Of a stretch of DNA of 64,000 bases, positions 45,409 to 56,640 are shown piece after piece. Numbering within the stretch: the stretch's first letter is position 1; each line of letters opens with the position of its first letter. Made by a program: the position numbers and the translations under genes. The notes under the pieces were generated by a model. It was not told the origin of the DNA. It was given only the letters and a program-made list of their open reading frames with translations, and did not search any database. The stretch is from NCBI RefSeq assembly GCF_042186555.1, contig NC_133328.1, forward strand, positions 496,957,106 to 497,021,105. The letters run 5' to 3'. The DNA comes from Aquarana catesbeiana (taxonomy: Eukaryota; Chordata; Amphibia; Anura; Ranidae).

Positions 45409-46055
45409 TTAACCCCTTCAATACAGGGCATTTTCACCCCCTTCCTGCCCAGGCCAATTTTCAGATTTCAGCGCTGTAACATTTTGAATGACAATTGCGC
45501 GGTCATGCAGTGTGTGCCCATATGAAATACTTTTTTGCGTTATAAACAAAAGAAGAGCGACAAGTTTGAAAAAAAAACAATATTTTTTACTTTTTTCTAT
45601 AATAAATATCCCAATTTTTTTTTTTTTTTTTTTTTTTCCCCAGTTTAGGCCGATATATATTCTACGTATTTTTGGTAAAAAAAATCGCAATAAGCGTATA
45701 TTGATTGGTTTGCGCAAAAGTTATAGCGCCTACAAAATGGGGGATAGATTTACGGCATTATTATTTTATTTTTTTAATTTTTTTATTCTTTTACTAGTCA
45801 TTAGCAGCGATCTGTAATTTTTATCATGACTGTGTCATTGCGATGGACATATAGGACACTTTTGACACTATTTTGGGACCATTCACATTTACACAGCGAT
45901 CAGTGCCACCGGGCACGTGCATCGGCTCCTCGGTGACGCGGCGGCGCACACCCCCAAAACTGCTGGGAAGCCGAGTACGTCATATGATGCCCGCCCAGGA
46001 TGGGAAATCCCATCTGTGGATGTCATATGTCTATGGGCAGGTAGGGAAGTGGTTA
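45409..46055 (-). repeat. Ranid-type dispersed repeat, inverted copy
   Basis: The ends TTAACCCCTTCA and GAAGTGGTTAA are inverted. In between are AATTGCGCGGTCATGCAGTG, GCGTTATAAACAAAAGA, TAGGCCGATATATATTCTACGTATTTTTGG and GCGATCAGTGCC, in the reverse order of the copy at 47219-49292. Confidence 0.75.
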
Positions 46056-46565
46056 AAGAGGAACTGCAGTCTGCTCACATAATTTGTAATAATAATTAAT
46101 CTTTGCCATTCTGAAGCTTCCCTCCAACCACTTTGCATATTTTATATATACTGTGATTCTGTACTTGCCAAATATGCTGCAGAAATCTCCTTCCATGGAG
46201 TCTGGCTGCATCCATTTTAACTGGGCAGCTGGAGCTGCTGCCTGTTCACTTCCTGGATTTACACAGATACACACCTCCAGCTCTGCAGCTCTCATTGGCC
46301 CTCTTATGACTCACCCCCCCTCCTTTCTGGCAAACTCTCAAAAGAGTGAGCTGTGCATGATGTCATAAGTCTAGGCTTTTTACCAGACAAGGAAGGGGAG
46401 CTGTATAAGGTATTTACTGGCAGAAAAAAAATGTTTTACTATCCAAAGTTAAAACAAGGACAGAAGATTTCGTAGATGGAAAGTTGAAAAAATTACTTCA
46501 GGTCCGCTTTAAGTCTGGGGACTGTGGAGGCAATTCTAAAATCTTAATCTTTATTTTCTTAAGGG

Positions 46566-47074
46566 CAGTGGCGGCTGGTGCTCAAAATTTTTTTTTTGGG
46601 GGGGGGCGCAAACAAACTGAAAAAAAAAAAAAAACTCCATTGAACGCCGCCACTGTGCCCCCGCCGCCTGCCTGGCACTTACCCTGTCTCGGTGGGGCAG
46701 CGGGTGACGGCTGCAAGCGGTTTCCTCCATGTCCTCATTGTCTTCTCCCTTCTGCTCCTCCCGTCTTCTCCTATGATTGGACGCCTGGTAGGCATCCAGT
46801 CACAGCGCCTGTCGTTTCAGCCACGGGTAACAGACCTGAGCACCTGATTGGCGGAGAGGCGGTTCAGTGTTAGGAAAGCGAATATTCATTCACTTTTCTA
46901 ACACGCTTGGCGCTCGCTGTTTACCATTTTTGACGCCTATAAGAGCCTATGACTCTAATCAGGTGCTTCAAAAAAATACCCTACCGCTGTAATTCAGGCG
47001 CTCGGTGCCCAAAAAGAGGCCAGGCGCCTGAATAGGGGGTGGCAGCGGCGGCCAAAGATAGATTCATGCCACTG
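46566..47074 (+). repeat. hAT-like element with CAGTGGCGGCTGG end
   Basis: The left end CAGTGGCGGCTGGTG and right end ATGCCACTG have hAT-like CAGTGG termini. The flanking 8-mers (CTTAAGGG, ATTTAAAA) do not match, so the boundaries are unproven. Confidence 0.5.
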
Positions 47075-47218
47075 ATTTAAAAATATTGAAGATGACTTTT
47101 GAAATTATTTTAACATGTCAAAGCCTACATGAGATTTTCGTGACTGGCGGTGGACTGACCCGCCAGAACTTAGGAGGATCCTCTGGTGGGCCTAGGGTAT
47201 GTAGGAGAAAAATGTAAT

Positions 47219-48062
47219 TTAACCACTTGCCGACCAGCCGCCGTCATTATACGATGGCAGGTTGGCTCGTTCCTGCAAATCACCGTACTAATACGTCTGC
47301 TCCTTTTTAAGAGCCATAGCAGGCACCCGCTGCACAGTGGGAGACCCGATGTGCGTAGCTGGCGGCGGCGATGTGCGCCAGCTACCTTCGATCGTCGGCA
47401 CGAGAGCCAGAATGGGGATCAGTGTATGTAAACACACAAATCCCCGTTCTGACGGGATGAGGAGAGACAGATCTGCTGTTCCTAGTAATGAGGAACAAAG
47501 ATCTGCCTCCTCCTCCAGTCAGTCCTATCCTCCCACAGTTAGAAACACACATGAGGGAACATATTTAACCCCTTGATCATCCCCTAGTGTTAACCCCTTC
47601 CCTGCCAATGAAATTTACACAGTAGTTTGTGCATTTTTATAGCACTGATCGCTGTAGTGGTCCCAAAAAAAGTGTCCGATCTGTCCGCTGCAATGTCGCA
47701 GTCCCTCTAAGAAAAATTCGCAGAGCGCCATTATTACTAGTAAAAAAATAAAAATGCCATAAATCTATCCCCTATTTTGTAGACGCTACAACTTTTGTGC
47801 AAACTAATCAATATACACTTACTGCGGTGTTTTTTTTTTTTTTCGTTTTTTTCTTACCAAAAATATGTAGAAGAATACATATTGGCCTAAACTGATGAAG
47901 AAATTTGTTTTGCTTTAATAAATGTCCCCCAATTTTTTTTTAAAAGAGTTAAAAATATATTGTGTGTGTGTGTGTTTGTTTTTTGTTTTTTGTTTTTTTT
48001 TGTTTTTTTGTTTTTAGAGCGCAAAAAATAAAAACCGCAGAGGTGATCAAATACCGCCAAAA
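47219..48062 (+). repeat. Ranid-type dispersed repeat, left part (split by palindromic element)
   Basis: It starts TTTAACCACTTGCCGACC and runs through GGGGATCAGTGTATGTAAACACAC, CTTGATCATCCCC, GCACTGATCGCTGT, CCTATTTTGTAGACGC and AACCGCAGAGGTGATCAAATACC. It stops at 48062 and resumes at 49134/49148 with ACCAAAAGAAAGTTCTATTTGTGGG. Confidence 0.8.
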
Positions 48063-49133
48063 AAACAAGGAAGGGGGGCGCCACTGAATATGTATCAAAT
48101 AAATTTATTATTAAAAAAACAATAGCCACTCACATTTAAGACTGAAGTGTAGATCTCAGGTACATCTCATAACACAAAGAAGGAGCGGAGGACTACAAGT
48201 GGCAACAAGTCCGGATGCACTGACATCACCTCTCATAGGCTGGTGATGAGCTGCACTAAGCCAATGTTGTAATCCATAAGACACACCAAATTCAGGAGAG
48301 CAGGGGAGCCGTCTAAGGTGGTGCAGGTTCCAGGAAAGGAGGGTGAGGGCGTCCAGGCTGGTACTACTGTGTGTAGCGGTGGATCTCAATGTCTCGTCCG
48401 GCGTCCATGATGGAGAGGAAGCACGGCCGTGTGATCGGAGCCAGAACGAGGCTTGCTTGATAAAGGAGTGCCGCTATCTCCTCCATCGATAGCGAGCTAT
48501 CTCGGAAACGCGTCGCACAGGAGTGACGTCACAGCTCGGCGCCACTGTGTTTGCGTTCCAAGCCTCGTTCTGGCTCCGATCACACGGCCGTGCTTCCTCT
48601 CCATCATGGATGCCGGACGAGACATTGAGATCCACCGCTACATACAGTAGTACCAGCCTGGACCCCTCACCCTCCTTTCCTGGAACCCGCACCACCTTAG
48701 ACGGCTCCCCTGCTCTCCTGAATTTGGTGTGTCTTATGGATTACAACATTGGCTTAGTGCAGCTCATCACCAGCCTATGAGAGGTGATGTCAGTGCATCC
48801 GGACTTGTTGCCACTTGTAGTCCTCCGCTCCTTCTTTGTGTTATGAGATGTACCTGAGATCTACACTTCAGTCTTACATGTGAGTGGCTATTGTTTTTTT
48901 AATAATAAATTTATTTGATACATATTCAGTGGCGCCCCTCTTCCTTGTTTTTCTCTAGCACATTGGACCTGGCTTTTTGGTTCTCTCTGGCGGCTGCCTC
49001 GAATGACTTTTTACTTCATCCATATATATGTGATATATATATGTTTGCATGGACCCTGCCCTTGTGTACATAGGCAATGGTATATAAGGTATCTTGTATT
49101 GCGCCTTCTTTTACTTGTCTTACTGTTTTTTAA
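48063..49133 (+). mobile_element. Non-coding tailed palindrome, Penelope-like layout
   Basis: Inverted arms 48061-48455 and 48559-48952 (about 395 bp, roughly 98% identical by eye) surround a 103-bp centre. A unique tail of about 180 bases (48953-49133) follows on the right only. AAATACC(G/A)CCAAAA flanks the whole (48049-48062, 49134-49147), giving a 14-bp target duplication with one mismatch. The left arm is flush. The right arm ends TTTTTCTCTAGCAC, close to TTTTTTTCTAGCGC at the same place in the Penelope-like element at 1-6.7 kb. No protein is encoded. I infer a non-autonomous element using Penelope-type machinery. Confidence 0.7.
48450..48525 (+). ncRNA. Degenerate hammerhead-like centre of the palindrome
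   Basis: CTTGATAAAGGAG is followed by a GATAGCGAGCTATC hairpin and GGAAACGCGTCGCAC. The GAAACGCGTC block matches the 3' half of a hammerhead core, but the first half is TTGATAA instead of CTGATGA. Two essential core bases are changed, so cleavage is unlikely. Confidence 0.3.
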
Positions 49134-49292
49134 AAATACCACCAAAAGAAAGTTCTATTTGTGGGAAAAAAAGGGCGTCAATTTTGTTTGGGTACAGCGT
49201 CATACGACCAGTTAAAGTAACGCAATGCCGTATCGCAAAAAATGGCCTGGTCATTAAGGGGGTAAATCTTTCCGGGGCTGAAGTGGTAAACC
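49134..49292 (+). repeat. Ranid-type dispersed repeat, right part
   Basis: Continues the copy cut at 48062 (GGGTACAGCGTCATACGACC, ...GGGGCTGAAGTGGTAAA). Its end is the inverse of the left terminus TTTAACCACTT. Confidence 0.8.
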
Positions 49293-49439
49293 TGAGTGGA
49301 AGCTGATTATGGCCCCTGGCAGGTGCACTGCAAAGTCAACCTGAGGTGTCAATTTTTCCCAGTTCTTGTCTAAACTCAAGCAAGGATTATACATCTAGTG
49401 GAAATTGCTAGCTGGTCATATCTGGAATATTTTTATTTA

Positions 49440-49765
49440 ACCACTTGCCTACCTACCATAGTTAATCTACTGTGGCAGGGTGGCACGTGCAGGTACAATC
49501 ACGTACACGTATGTCCTTGTGCCTGCTCGGGCGTAGGAGGGCGCTGTGCATCTTACTAAATACCTCAGACTGTGTACTTTCCAAAAAGGGGTTTGTACAA
49601 TTTGTACTGTCCTGGCATTCTCTAAGAAATGAGATAGGCTGCCAGTACTTCAGAATTGATTTCATTTTCATTTGCGTACAGTGTTGCATGACTGCGCAAT
49701 TGCCAGTTAAAGTAGCGCAGTGCTGAATAGCAAGAAATTGCCTGGTTATGAAGGGGGTAAAGTCT
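49440..49765 (+). repeat. Ranid-type dispersed repeat, internally deleted copy
   Basis: TTTAACCACTTGCCTACC at the left jumps to TTTGCGTACAGTGTTGCATGACTGCGCAATTGCC at the right, so the central ~700 bp are missing or replaced. Confidence 0.65.
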
Positions 49766-49772
49766 CCAGAAG

Positions 49773-50210
49773 TTTAAAGCGGTAGTAAACCGCAGTTGGA
49801 AAAAAAAAATTCCCTGCAAGGCAATGTCATAATGTGCTAGTATGCATCGCATACTAGCACATTATGAGAGACTTGCCTTAAACCAAAGCCCGCCAGCGGC
49901 GCAATGTCACCGCTGAGAGGGCTTCCATGTTCCCCTGGTCTTCCCTCCAGGTTCAAGGCCTCCGGCTCCATGAGTGACCTAGGGCGCAATGACGTCACTC
50001 CTGTGCATGCTTGCGGGAGCTGCCATTAACGGCACAGGCTGAGACGGTCCGGCACTGTAAGCCAGACCTTCAGAGCGCACGCGCCGGTGATGTCATTGGC
50101 TGCATGAACTCTGAATATCTCCTAAATAGTGCAAGTTTAATAGATATTCACAGTGCCTATAGGCTTACTTGTAGGTATAAGTGGTGTAACAGAATTTACT
50201 ACCACTTTAA
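49773..50210. repeat. MITE-C, copy 1
   Basis: TTTAAAGCGGTAGTAAA and TTTACTACCACTTTAA are inverted ends. The inner hairpin ATAATGTGCTAGTATGCATCG / CGCATACTAGCACATTAT is perfect (49831-49866). Confidence 0.8.
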
Positions 50211-50488
50211 GCAGTTGGAGCCATCCCCTGTGTTGTAACAGTCAATCTTTATTTTCGGGTCCTCCTTCAGCTCCTTGGGAAAGTCAATGGCTGTTGGATT
50301 TCATCACAATGCCTTGGAAGGTGCTAGAGTTAGATAATTTATTAGGCTTTTAAATTGTCTTCACCTGACTTGGATTGAGACCTAACAATTCAGCTTATGG
50401 GACCTTAAAAAAAAAAAAAAAGTCAAGTAAAAACTGAAAATACAGCTTTGTGATGCCTGCAGGAACATGATCTGCCTTCTTATCATTT

Positions 50489-50770
50489 ATAGCAGTAGTA
50501 AACTCAGGGAAAGAAAAATATATTTTCCTCCTGCATGGCATTGTTATAATGTGCTAGTATGCATCGCACACTAGCACATTATGTGAAACTTACATTAAAA
50601 CAAAGCCCTCCAGCAGAGCGCTGTCACTGCTGACAGGGCTTCCATCTTCACCTGGTCTTCCTTCTGGGTTTGCGGGCTTAGGTCCTTTTGAATGGATGAG
50701 CTGCGATGACGTCACTCTCGCGTGCATAGTCACTGTTTATGGCATAGGGCTCTGAGTGCATGCTGCACCA
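50489..50770. repeat. MITE-C, copy 2
   Basis: Shares GCAGTAGTAAAC, the ATAATGTGCTAGTATGCATCGCACACTAGCACATTAT hairpin and the GGGCTTCCAT..CACCTGGTCTTCC block with copy 1, about 710 bp upstream. The right end is degraded. Confidence 0.7.
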
Positions 50771-50917
50771 TTTCACCCCAGTCCCCTTTTGTTGGTAATT
50801 GGCTGATTCTAAAATGTGCCTTCTTCTAATGCTGGGACACCTTCCATCCTGTCTTGTACACACCGAAAGCATGAAATAATAGTTATAAGACGTTTCTCAC
50901 AACCACCAATCACACTT

Positions 50918-51150
50918 GGCTCAGGTTCACACTGAGTGCGGGAATTAAAATAAAAAAAATTGCGATTTCACAGACATCTGTGCGGGTTTCTGCACAGATG
51001 TCAATGGAAATCGCACCCAGAAATTGCAAAAAGTAGTACAGAAACTACTTTTTGAAATCGATGCAGTGCCACAAATGCCGCGCCGCACTGATTTAGGATG
51101 GTGCCATTGCCACCAATTGCCACCGATTTGACACCAGTGTGAACCAGGGC
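50918..51150. mobile_element. PIF/Harbinger-like MITE
   Basis: GGCTCAGGTTCACACTG and AGTGTGAACCAGGGC are inverted, with TTA at the right edge and CTT at the left. Interior GAAATCG/CGATTTC words form a hairpin like 44958-45181. Confidence 0.65.
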
Positions 51151-51454
51151 TTAAACCTCTTTGGAAGTTTTGGAGTTGTAGAAAACAGCCAAAGTGGACA
51201 TTTCATACTATAAACTGTAGGAAGTACTTGCTTACTGAACCTCTATAGAGCTGTGTTTGCTTATTCTACTGCAGAACTTAACTAAGGTGAATTGGGTAAA
51301 CCTTCTGACTTTAGAACGGCTGCTGTGTTTACTAGATATTGCTTGGCATTACTCTCTAATTGAGAACCAACAGAACATGGGTCTTGGGGGAGGTATGATT
51401 GTGCACATGGGTGGCCAAGGAGCTATGTGCCACCAACTGTATAGGTGACTTAAA

Positions 51455-51893
51455 CTGGTTGTAATGGCTGAAAGTTTTTTTTTTTCTTTCATGCATGAAG
51501 GTAAATGAACCTAATACTTACCTGAGCTCCGTCTCAATCCAGAGATGTGTATGAGAGACTAGGGTGTACTGGGACTCCCTCTCCTCATTGGCTGAGACAG
51601 TAGCAGGCTCCATTGCTGGCAGTCACAGCCAGTGGGCCAATGAGGAGACAGCGGGGGCAGCTCTGTGTCCTATGAACACAAAGGTCCGGGCTTGGTAGTG
51701 AGCATGCACCAATGCCCCCATAGCATGGGGTTTTCTATTGGGGGCACTGGTCAAGGGGGAGGGGCCAGGAGCGCCGGTGGGGGAAATGAGAAGAGAAGGA
51801 TTGGGGCTACTCTGTGCAAAACTACTGCAGAGAGCAGGTAAGTAGAACATGCTTATTTAAAAAAAAAATCCAAACCTTTAATGTCACTTTAAT
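51455..51893 (+). repeat. MITE-A, complete copy
   Basis: The most complete copy, running from GTTGTAATGGCTGAAAG to CCTTTAATGTCACTTTAA with the CTCATTGGCTGAGACAG...GGGCCAATGAGGAGACAG fold. It was used to identify the split copy around the Penelope-like element. Confidence 0.75.
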
Positions 51894-52020
51894 TTTTTTG
51901 TTCTATACACCACCTCTTAAAAGAAGGATGTCTCTCTTTTCTGGTTTGGATTGTATGCGACCATATCTAATGCTGTCTATGTAAACAGCCTTTTTGTAAT
52001 CTGCATCTCCTTCCAGTTTC

Positions 52021-52584
52021 TTAAAGCGGTATTAAACCCAAAACCAAAAAAGCAACATATTGCAGCTTACCAATCATTAGATATGATGGCTTCATTAGTT
52101 TCTATTTTTAGGCTTTTCCCCCTCTGTTTTCAGCTGGTGATCTGGCCAGTAACACACTTTCTGTATTAGAGTGCCCCCACTCTGGATGAAGGAGCGCAGG
52201 GGCACCTTTTGGACAGCAGCCTTGTCAGTCTGGGGGGGGTGTTACATGTACCAGCAGATTTAAATACAGTAACTAATTGAAGCCAAACTCCAACTCATAC
52301 TGCAGTTACACAGCAAGAACAGCAAACGTTTTCTTTTACTTTTTTGGATAAATGTTTTACATAAATAATAGCTGATCATTGTAAGCACCCAAATGGTAAA
52401 TAATTTGTCTCAACCCTCCTAACTGATGCATCTGCAGGACAACTTATCCTGTTGAAAAACAACAGACTTACTGACAGGATCACCAAGTTAAAATCAAAGG
52501 AAAGCCTAAAAAAGAAAAGGAATTCAGCCATCACGTCTAAGAATTGGTAAACTGCAATATGTTTGCTTTTGGGTTTAATACCAC
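52021..52584. repeat. MITE-D
   Basis: TTAAAGCGGTATTAAACCCAAAA with AGCAACATATTGCAG is mirrored by CTGCAATATGTTTGCTTTTGGGTTTAATACCACT. The arms are about 45-50 bp, and the interior also pairs in part (52082-52160 with 52470-52545). Confidence 0.8.
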
Positions 52585-52992
52585 TGTACGCCTTTTAATT
52601 TGTTCAGTGTAGTAGGCAGATAACCTCCTACCAGTCAGTAAATGAAGGAACTAGAAATATAATTCCTAATCACTTAAAAAGTATTGCTAGCGGGACATCA
52701 TTACAAGCATAATCTCTGCCAGTCGGGGACCGGCTGCATATATTTAGAAATGCAGCATTACATATACATTAATACTGTGTAATATCCTACTTTGTGGAAT
52801 CTCAGTGACTTGTGGTTAGAAAATGTGATTCTGATTACAATGGATTCTGAGTGCAGAGAATAACATATATATCCCCTTAGTAGATGTTGCATATGTCCTA
52901 TTCGCACTGAGTCCCTTCCAATGCATTTTCATTTAAATATATTATATATGAAATAAAAGAGTGAGATGGTGAGCAAGAGAGACTTTCACTTA
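52585..52992. other. No gene recognised
   Basis: A/T-rich sequence between two miniature elements. Confidence 0.4.
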
Positions 52993-53250
52993 GGCCCCTT
53001 TCACACTTGTGCGACTTGTCCTGCAACTTGGGACTGCAAAGTCGCAGGACAAGTCATACTCCATGATTTCCAATAAGTACCATTCATATCTGTGCGACTT
53101 CAAGTAGCACCGACTTCAAAGTAGTCCCTGTACTACTTTGGTCCGACTTTAATGCGAGTTGAGGTCCATACACCTCAAGCTTACACAGGCATTGCCTGAA
53201 ATCGCAGCAAAATCACGTGACTTTCAAGTCGTGGCAGTGTGAAAGGGGCC
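52993..53250. mobile_element. Harbinger-like MITE
   Basis: GGCCCCTTTCACACTTG and CAGTGTGAAAGGGGCC are inverted, flanked by TTA and TAA. The interior has GCGACTTG and AAAGTCGCAGGAC words. Confidence 0.7.
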
Positions 53251-53410
53251 TAAATGAAGAACTTTGATAATGACCCATTTTGGCTTCTTAACAGAGCACC
53301 TGCTGACTTCTGATTGGCCTACACAGGGAAGGCAATCAGAATACAGCATTGATCTGTCAAAGCGCCTTTCCAAGAGAGTGAATACTGGTATTGGTTTGGA
53401 CCATCTAAAT

Positions 53411-54018
53411 TAGGGGTCTCCAAACTTTCTAAACAAAGAGCCATTTTACTGTCCTTTATATGTTATGGGTGCCAGACTGTGGCCAGTGGTAGTGGAAAAT
53501 GCCTCATCATTGATTTTAGGGGGTAAGAATAGTGCCCCATCGTTGGTATCAGTGGAGGAATAGTGCCCAATCATTGGTGTTGGTGGAAGGAATAGTGCCC
53601 CATCATTGGTGTTGGTGGAAGGAATAGTGCCCCATCATTGGTGTTGGTGGAAGGAATAGTGCCCCATCGTTGGTGTCAGTGGAAGGAATAGTGCCCTATA
53701 GTTGGTGTCAGTGGAAGGAATAGTGCCCCATCGTTGGTGTCAGTGGAAAGAGTAGTGCCCAATCATTGGTGTTAGTGGAAGGAATAGTGCCCCATCGTTG
53801 GTGTTAGTGGAAGGAATAGTGCCCCATCGTTGGTGTCAGTGGAAGGAATAGTGCCCCATCATTGGTGTCAGTGAGAGAAATAGTGCCCCTTTATCGGTGT
53901 CAGTGGCAGGAACTATGCCCCACTGTTGCTGACAGTGGGAGGAATAATGCCCCAAGCACCAGATAAAAGCAGGCAAAGGTCCACATTTGGCCCCCAGGCC
54001 ACAGTTTGGAGACCACTG
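53411..54018. mobile_element. hAT element carrying an internal minisatellite
   Basis: TAGGGGTCTCCAAACTTT and CACAGTTTGGAGACCACTG are inverted hAT ends (the first base C mutated to T). ATCTAAAT flanks both sides exactly (53403-53410, 54019-54026). It has no transposase. Confidence 0.85.
53520..53955. repeat. Minisatellite of ~32-bp units within the hAT element
   Basis: About 13 units of form GGTGTCAGTGGAAGGAATAGTGCCCCATCGTT, with G/T and CAT/CGT variants. Confidence 0.9.
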
Positions 54019-54206
54019 ATCTAAATTGATAGTGGTTTTGCTAAAAAGAAAAAAAAAATGAGGAGATTTTGTAAGTATAAAACTTCTTTCAGTGTGGGGT
54101 TTACTAATATTATTACAGTACGCTGCAATCACACCATTTACTTCTCTATATAGATGGCAATGTCTCTCTGTATATTCCTCATCCTCCTCCCCTCCAGCTT
54201 CTCTTA

Positions 54207-54626
54207 GGCCCCTTTCACACTGGGGCGGTAGGGGGCGTCGGCGGTAAAACAGCGCTATTTTTAGTGCTGTTTTACCGCGGTATTCGGCCGCCAGCGGTAC
54301 GGTTTTAACCCCCCGCTGGCGGTCGAAAAAGGGTTAAAACCACTCGTATAGCGCGGCTATAGCCGCGGTATTGCCGCGGTATAGCTGCGCTGTCCCATTG
54401 ATTGCAATGGGCAGGAGCGGTTTAGGAGCGGTGAATACACCGTTCCTTCACCGCTCCAAGGATGCAACTGACAGGAGATTTTTTCTTCTCCTGCCAGCGC
54501 ACCACTTCAGTGTGAAAGCCCTCGGGCTTTCACACTGAACAAACAGCGGAGGCTGTTTTGGGGCGGTTTGCAGGCGGTATTTTTAGCGCAATAACGCCTG
54601 CAAACCGCCCCAGTGTGAAAGGGGCC
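54207..54626. mobile_element. PIF/Harbinger-like MITE, second copy of the 11.9 kb family
   Basis: GGCCCCTTTCACACTGGGGC and GCCCCAGTGTGAAAGGGGCC are perfect inverted ends, with TTA on the left and TTC on the right. The interior GCGGTAAAAC, CGGCCGCCAGCGG and AGGAGCGGTGAA words match 11885-12304. Confidence 0.8.
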
Positions 54627-54649
54627 TTCAGTTTAGCTGGGACCAGCCC

Positions 54650-55345
54650 AAGCAGGAGACTCTTGATTTTAGAAATACTCATGGGAAAAACACACAACCT
54701 ATTCAGAAGTGGTGTGCAGATCTGTGATTAGGAAAACAGTCATTTTCCGTGTGTCAGCTGGTTTATCAATTTGCTAATTAACAAACATGTTTCCATATCA
54801 GCTACTGAACTCTGCTATTGTCTGTGGCGCAGAAGCTTTGATGCGGTCAATTGTGTATAAATGTGGGTAAGCCAAAAGCGGTATGATCAGCTTGATTCAG
54901 AACCCACATTCAGGAATCATGTTTGATGCTTGATGATATGCGCGTATTAAATTCTACTTTAGGCTTCATTGACACCTGTGCCAGTTAGGTATGTTATACG
55001 TGTGTGTTGGTGTGGTTTCCAGCAAAACAAATGTTCTATGGGGATGAATGGTAAAATATGCATAAAATACACAATGTACTTGCAACACGCTAAAGCACAT
55101 AGGTATTTAAAGGAGCCTAAATGTCCATAAGGCAAGAGTTTAACAGATGCCAAGGGTTCTATTTTGGCATTCATGGAGACCTAGACTGTGTCAGTATTGT
55201 TTGTATTGTTGTGTAGTTTTGGTTGTGGTATACTTTTATCAAGCTGTAAAAATAGTGTCCCGTTTATTTTAGCAAGGTTCTCATGTAAATGCATTTTTAC
55301 GGAGCGCAAACAGCAAAAATCCTGTATGTTGCATCTTTAACATGT
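54650..55345 (+). repeat. Dispersed repeat, partner of 60230-60900
   Basis: This is diverged but collinear in inverse order with 60230-60900. Matching blocks include GAAAACAGTCATTTTC, TTTGCTAATTAACAAA, CAGCTACTGAACTCTGCTATTGTCTGTGG and AGCAAGGTTCTCA. The family is unknown and has no coding frame. Confidence 0.7.
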
Positions 55346-55366
55346 TTTTATAAAAATGCATTGGGG

Positions 55367-55726
55367 CTCATTCACACTGTTCACGATGACCTGCATTTTC
55401 ACACGCAAAGAAAACCAACTTGTATGTCCCCCTTTCACACCACGCTGCTGGTGTGATGTGCTGTGTGAAAAAACGCAGCATGTATGCAGGACCACAGTAC
55501 AATTCTGAGCCAAGAGGTTGGCTTGTGGCTGCAGTGCGCTTCCAGTGATCTCAATGGGCGAGTTTGACAGGCAGTGCCACCTGTCAAACTCTGCAGCCCA
55601 CATTAAAATTGTAATGGCATGTATACAGCCCTGTCAGGCTTTAATGTTAGAATTTGGGTGGGCAGCGGGGGCGCAGTAAAACCACGGCTTACCCATTGCT
55701 TCTGGTTGCCGTGTGAAAGCACCCTT
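55367..55726. repeat. Possible Harbinger-like MITE
   Basis: GGGGCTCATTCACACTG on the left and CCGTGTGAAAGCACCCTTAA on the right are weakly inverted. Confidence 0.35.
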
Positions 55727-56164
55727 AAGGTATGATGGGGTGTGTACTTTTCTCATTCGTAATTCTACAATAAGGAGTCTCCTGCTTGTGCTGGTCCCAG
55801 CAATACCAAAGTGTAACAGAATCTCGGAAGGAAGGAGGAGGATTAAGCCTCATGCACATTGGGCATTTGCCTGGTGCATAAGATCCCAACGTTTTAGGTG
55901 CAGCTAGAAGGCCCAAGCGCACCATCCAGCTCTGCTGACGGTAGCCTGTTAAACACTGAGAGGTTGAAAGCTACTGCAAATGGACAAGGCTGAAAGGTGT
56001 ACCAAGGGGTACTAACGTTTAGGGCAGTTACTCCAACCCAGAGACGAATGCCTGGAATGCAAGCAGTCTTCCTTTAGGTATTCGTTCCTGGGTGAATACT
56101 GCCCTGAATATTAGTAAAACATGGTGCACTGTCCAGTCTCGGAAGCCTTCGGCCTCTCATAGAG
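55727..56164. other. No gene recognised
   Basis: Non-coding DNA with fragments resembling small repeats; CCTGGAATGC and CTCCAACCCAGAGACGAATG words have no assigned family. Confidence 0.35.
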
Positions 56165-56640
56165 TATAACAGCCATTCACAACTCTGCCCCGAGCTACAT
56201 CACCAATCTTGTCTCCAAATATCACCCAAATTGTCCTCTCCGCTCTTCTCAAGACCTCCTACTCTCAAGCTCTCTCATCTCCTCCTCTCATGCTCGTCCC
56301 CAGGATTTCTCCAGAGCCTCTCCCATCCTCTGGAACTCGCTACCTCCACCTGTCCTGCTATCCCCTACTCTTGCAACCTTCAGGCGTTTCCTGAAAACTC
56401 ATCTCTTCAGGAAAGCCTATCACGTCTCTAACTAAACTTTTACCACTTCAATCAGCTCATTCTCCACAGTTACAACCTTTTGTACCACCTGCCCCACCCT
56501 ATTAGATTGTAAGCTCTTCTGAGCAGTGCCCTCTTAATCCTCTTGTATTTTATTATATTATAACTGTATTGTCTCCCTTTTTATATTGTAAAGTGCTGTG
56601 TAAACTGTTGGCGCTATATAAATCCTGAATACTAATAATA
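56165..56640 (+). pseudogene. 3' end of a CR1/L2/Rex-type LINE
   Basis: An uninterrupted C-terminal frame of about 90 codons reads APSYITNLVSKYHPN..., ASPILWNSLPPPV, TFRRFLKTHLFRKAY and stops near 56434. A 3' UTR with ATTGTAAGCTCTTCTGAGCAG and GTAAACTGTTGGCGCTATATAAATCCTGAATAC ends in (TAA/AAT) repeats (56630-56642). This is a 5'-truncated copy, as usual for LINEs. The exact clade is uncertain. Confidence 0.75.

Noticed and set aside
46558..47082. 8-bp target duplication for the CAGTGGCGG element
   Set aside because: The flanking octamers CTTAAGGG and ATTTAAAA do not match, so insertion boundaries could not be confirmed.
53520..53955. Regular 32-bp repeats resembling a CRISPR array
   Set aside because: Units are contiguous with no unique spacers, lie inside a hAT transposon, and the genome is a vertebrate's.
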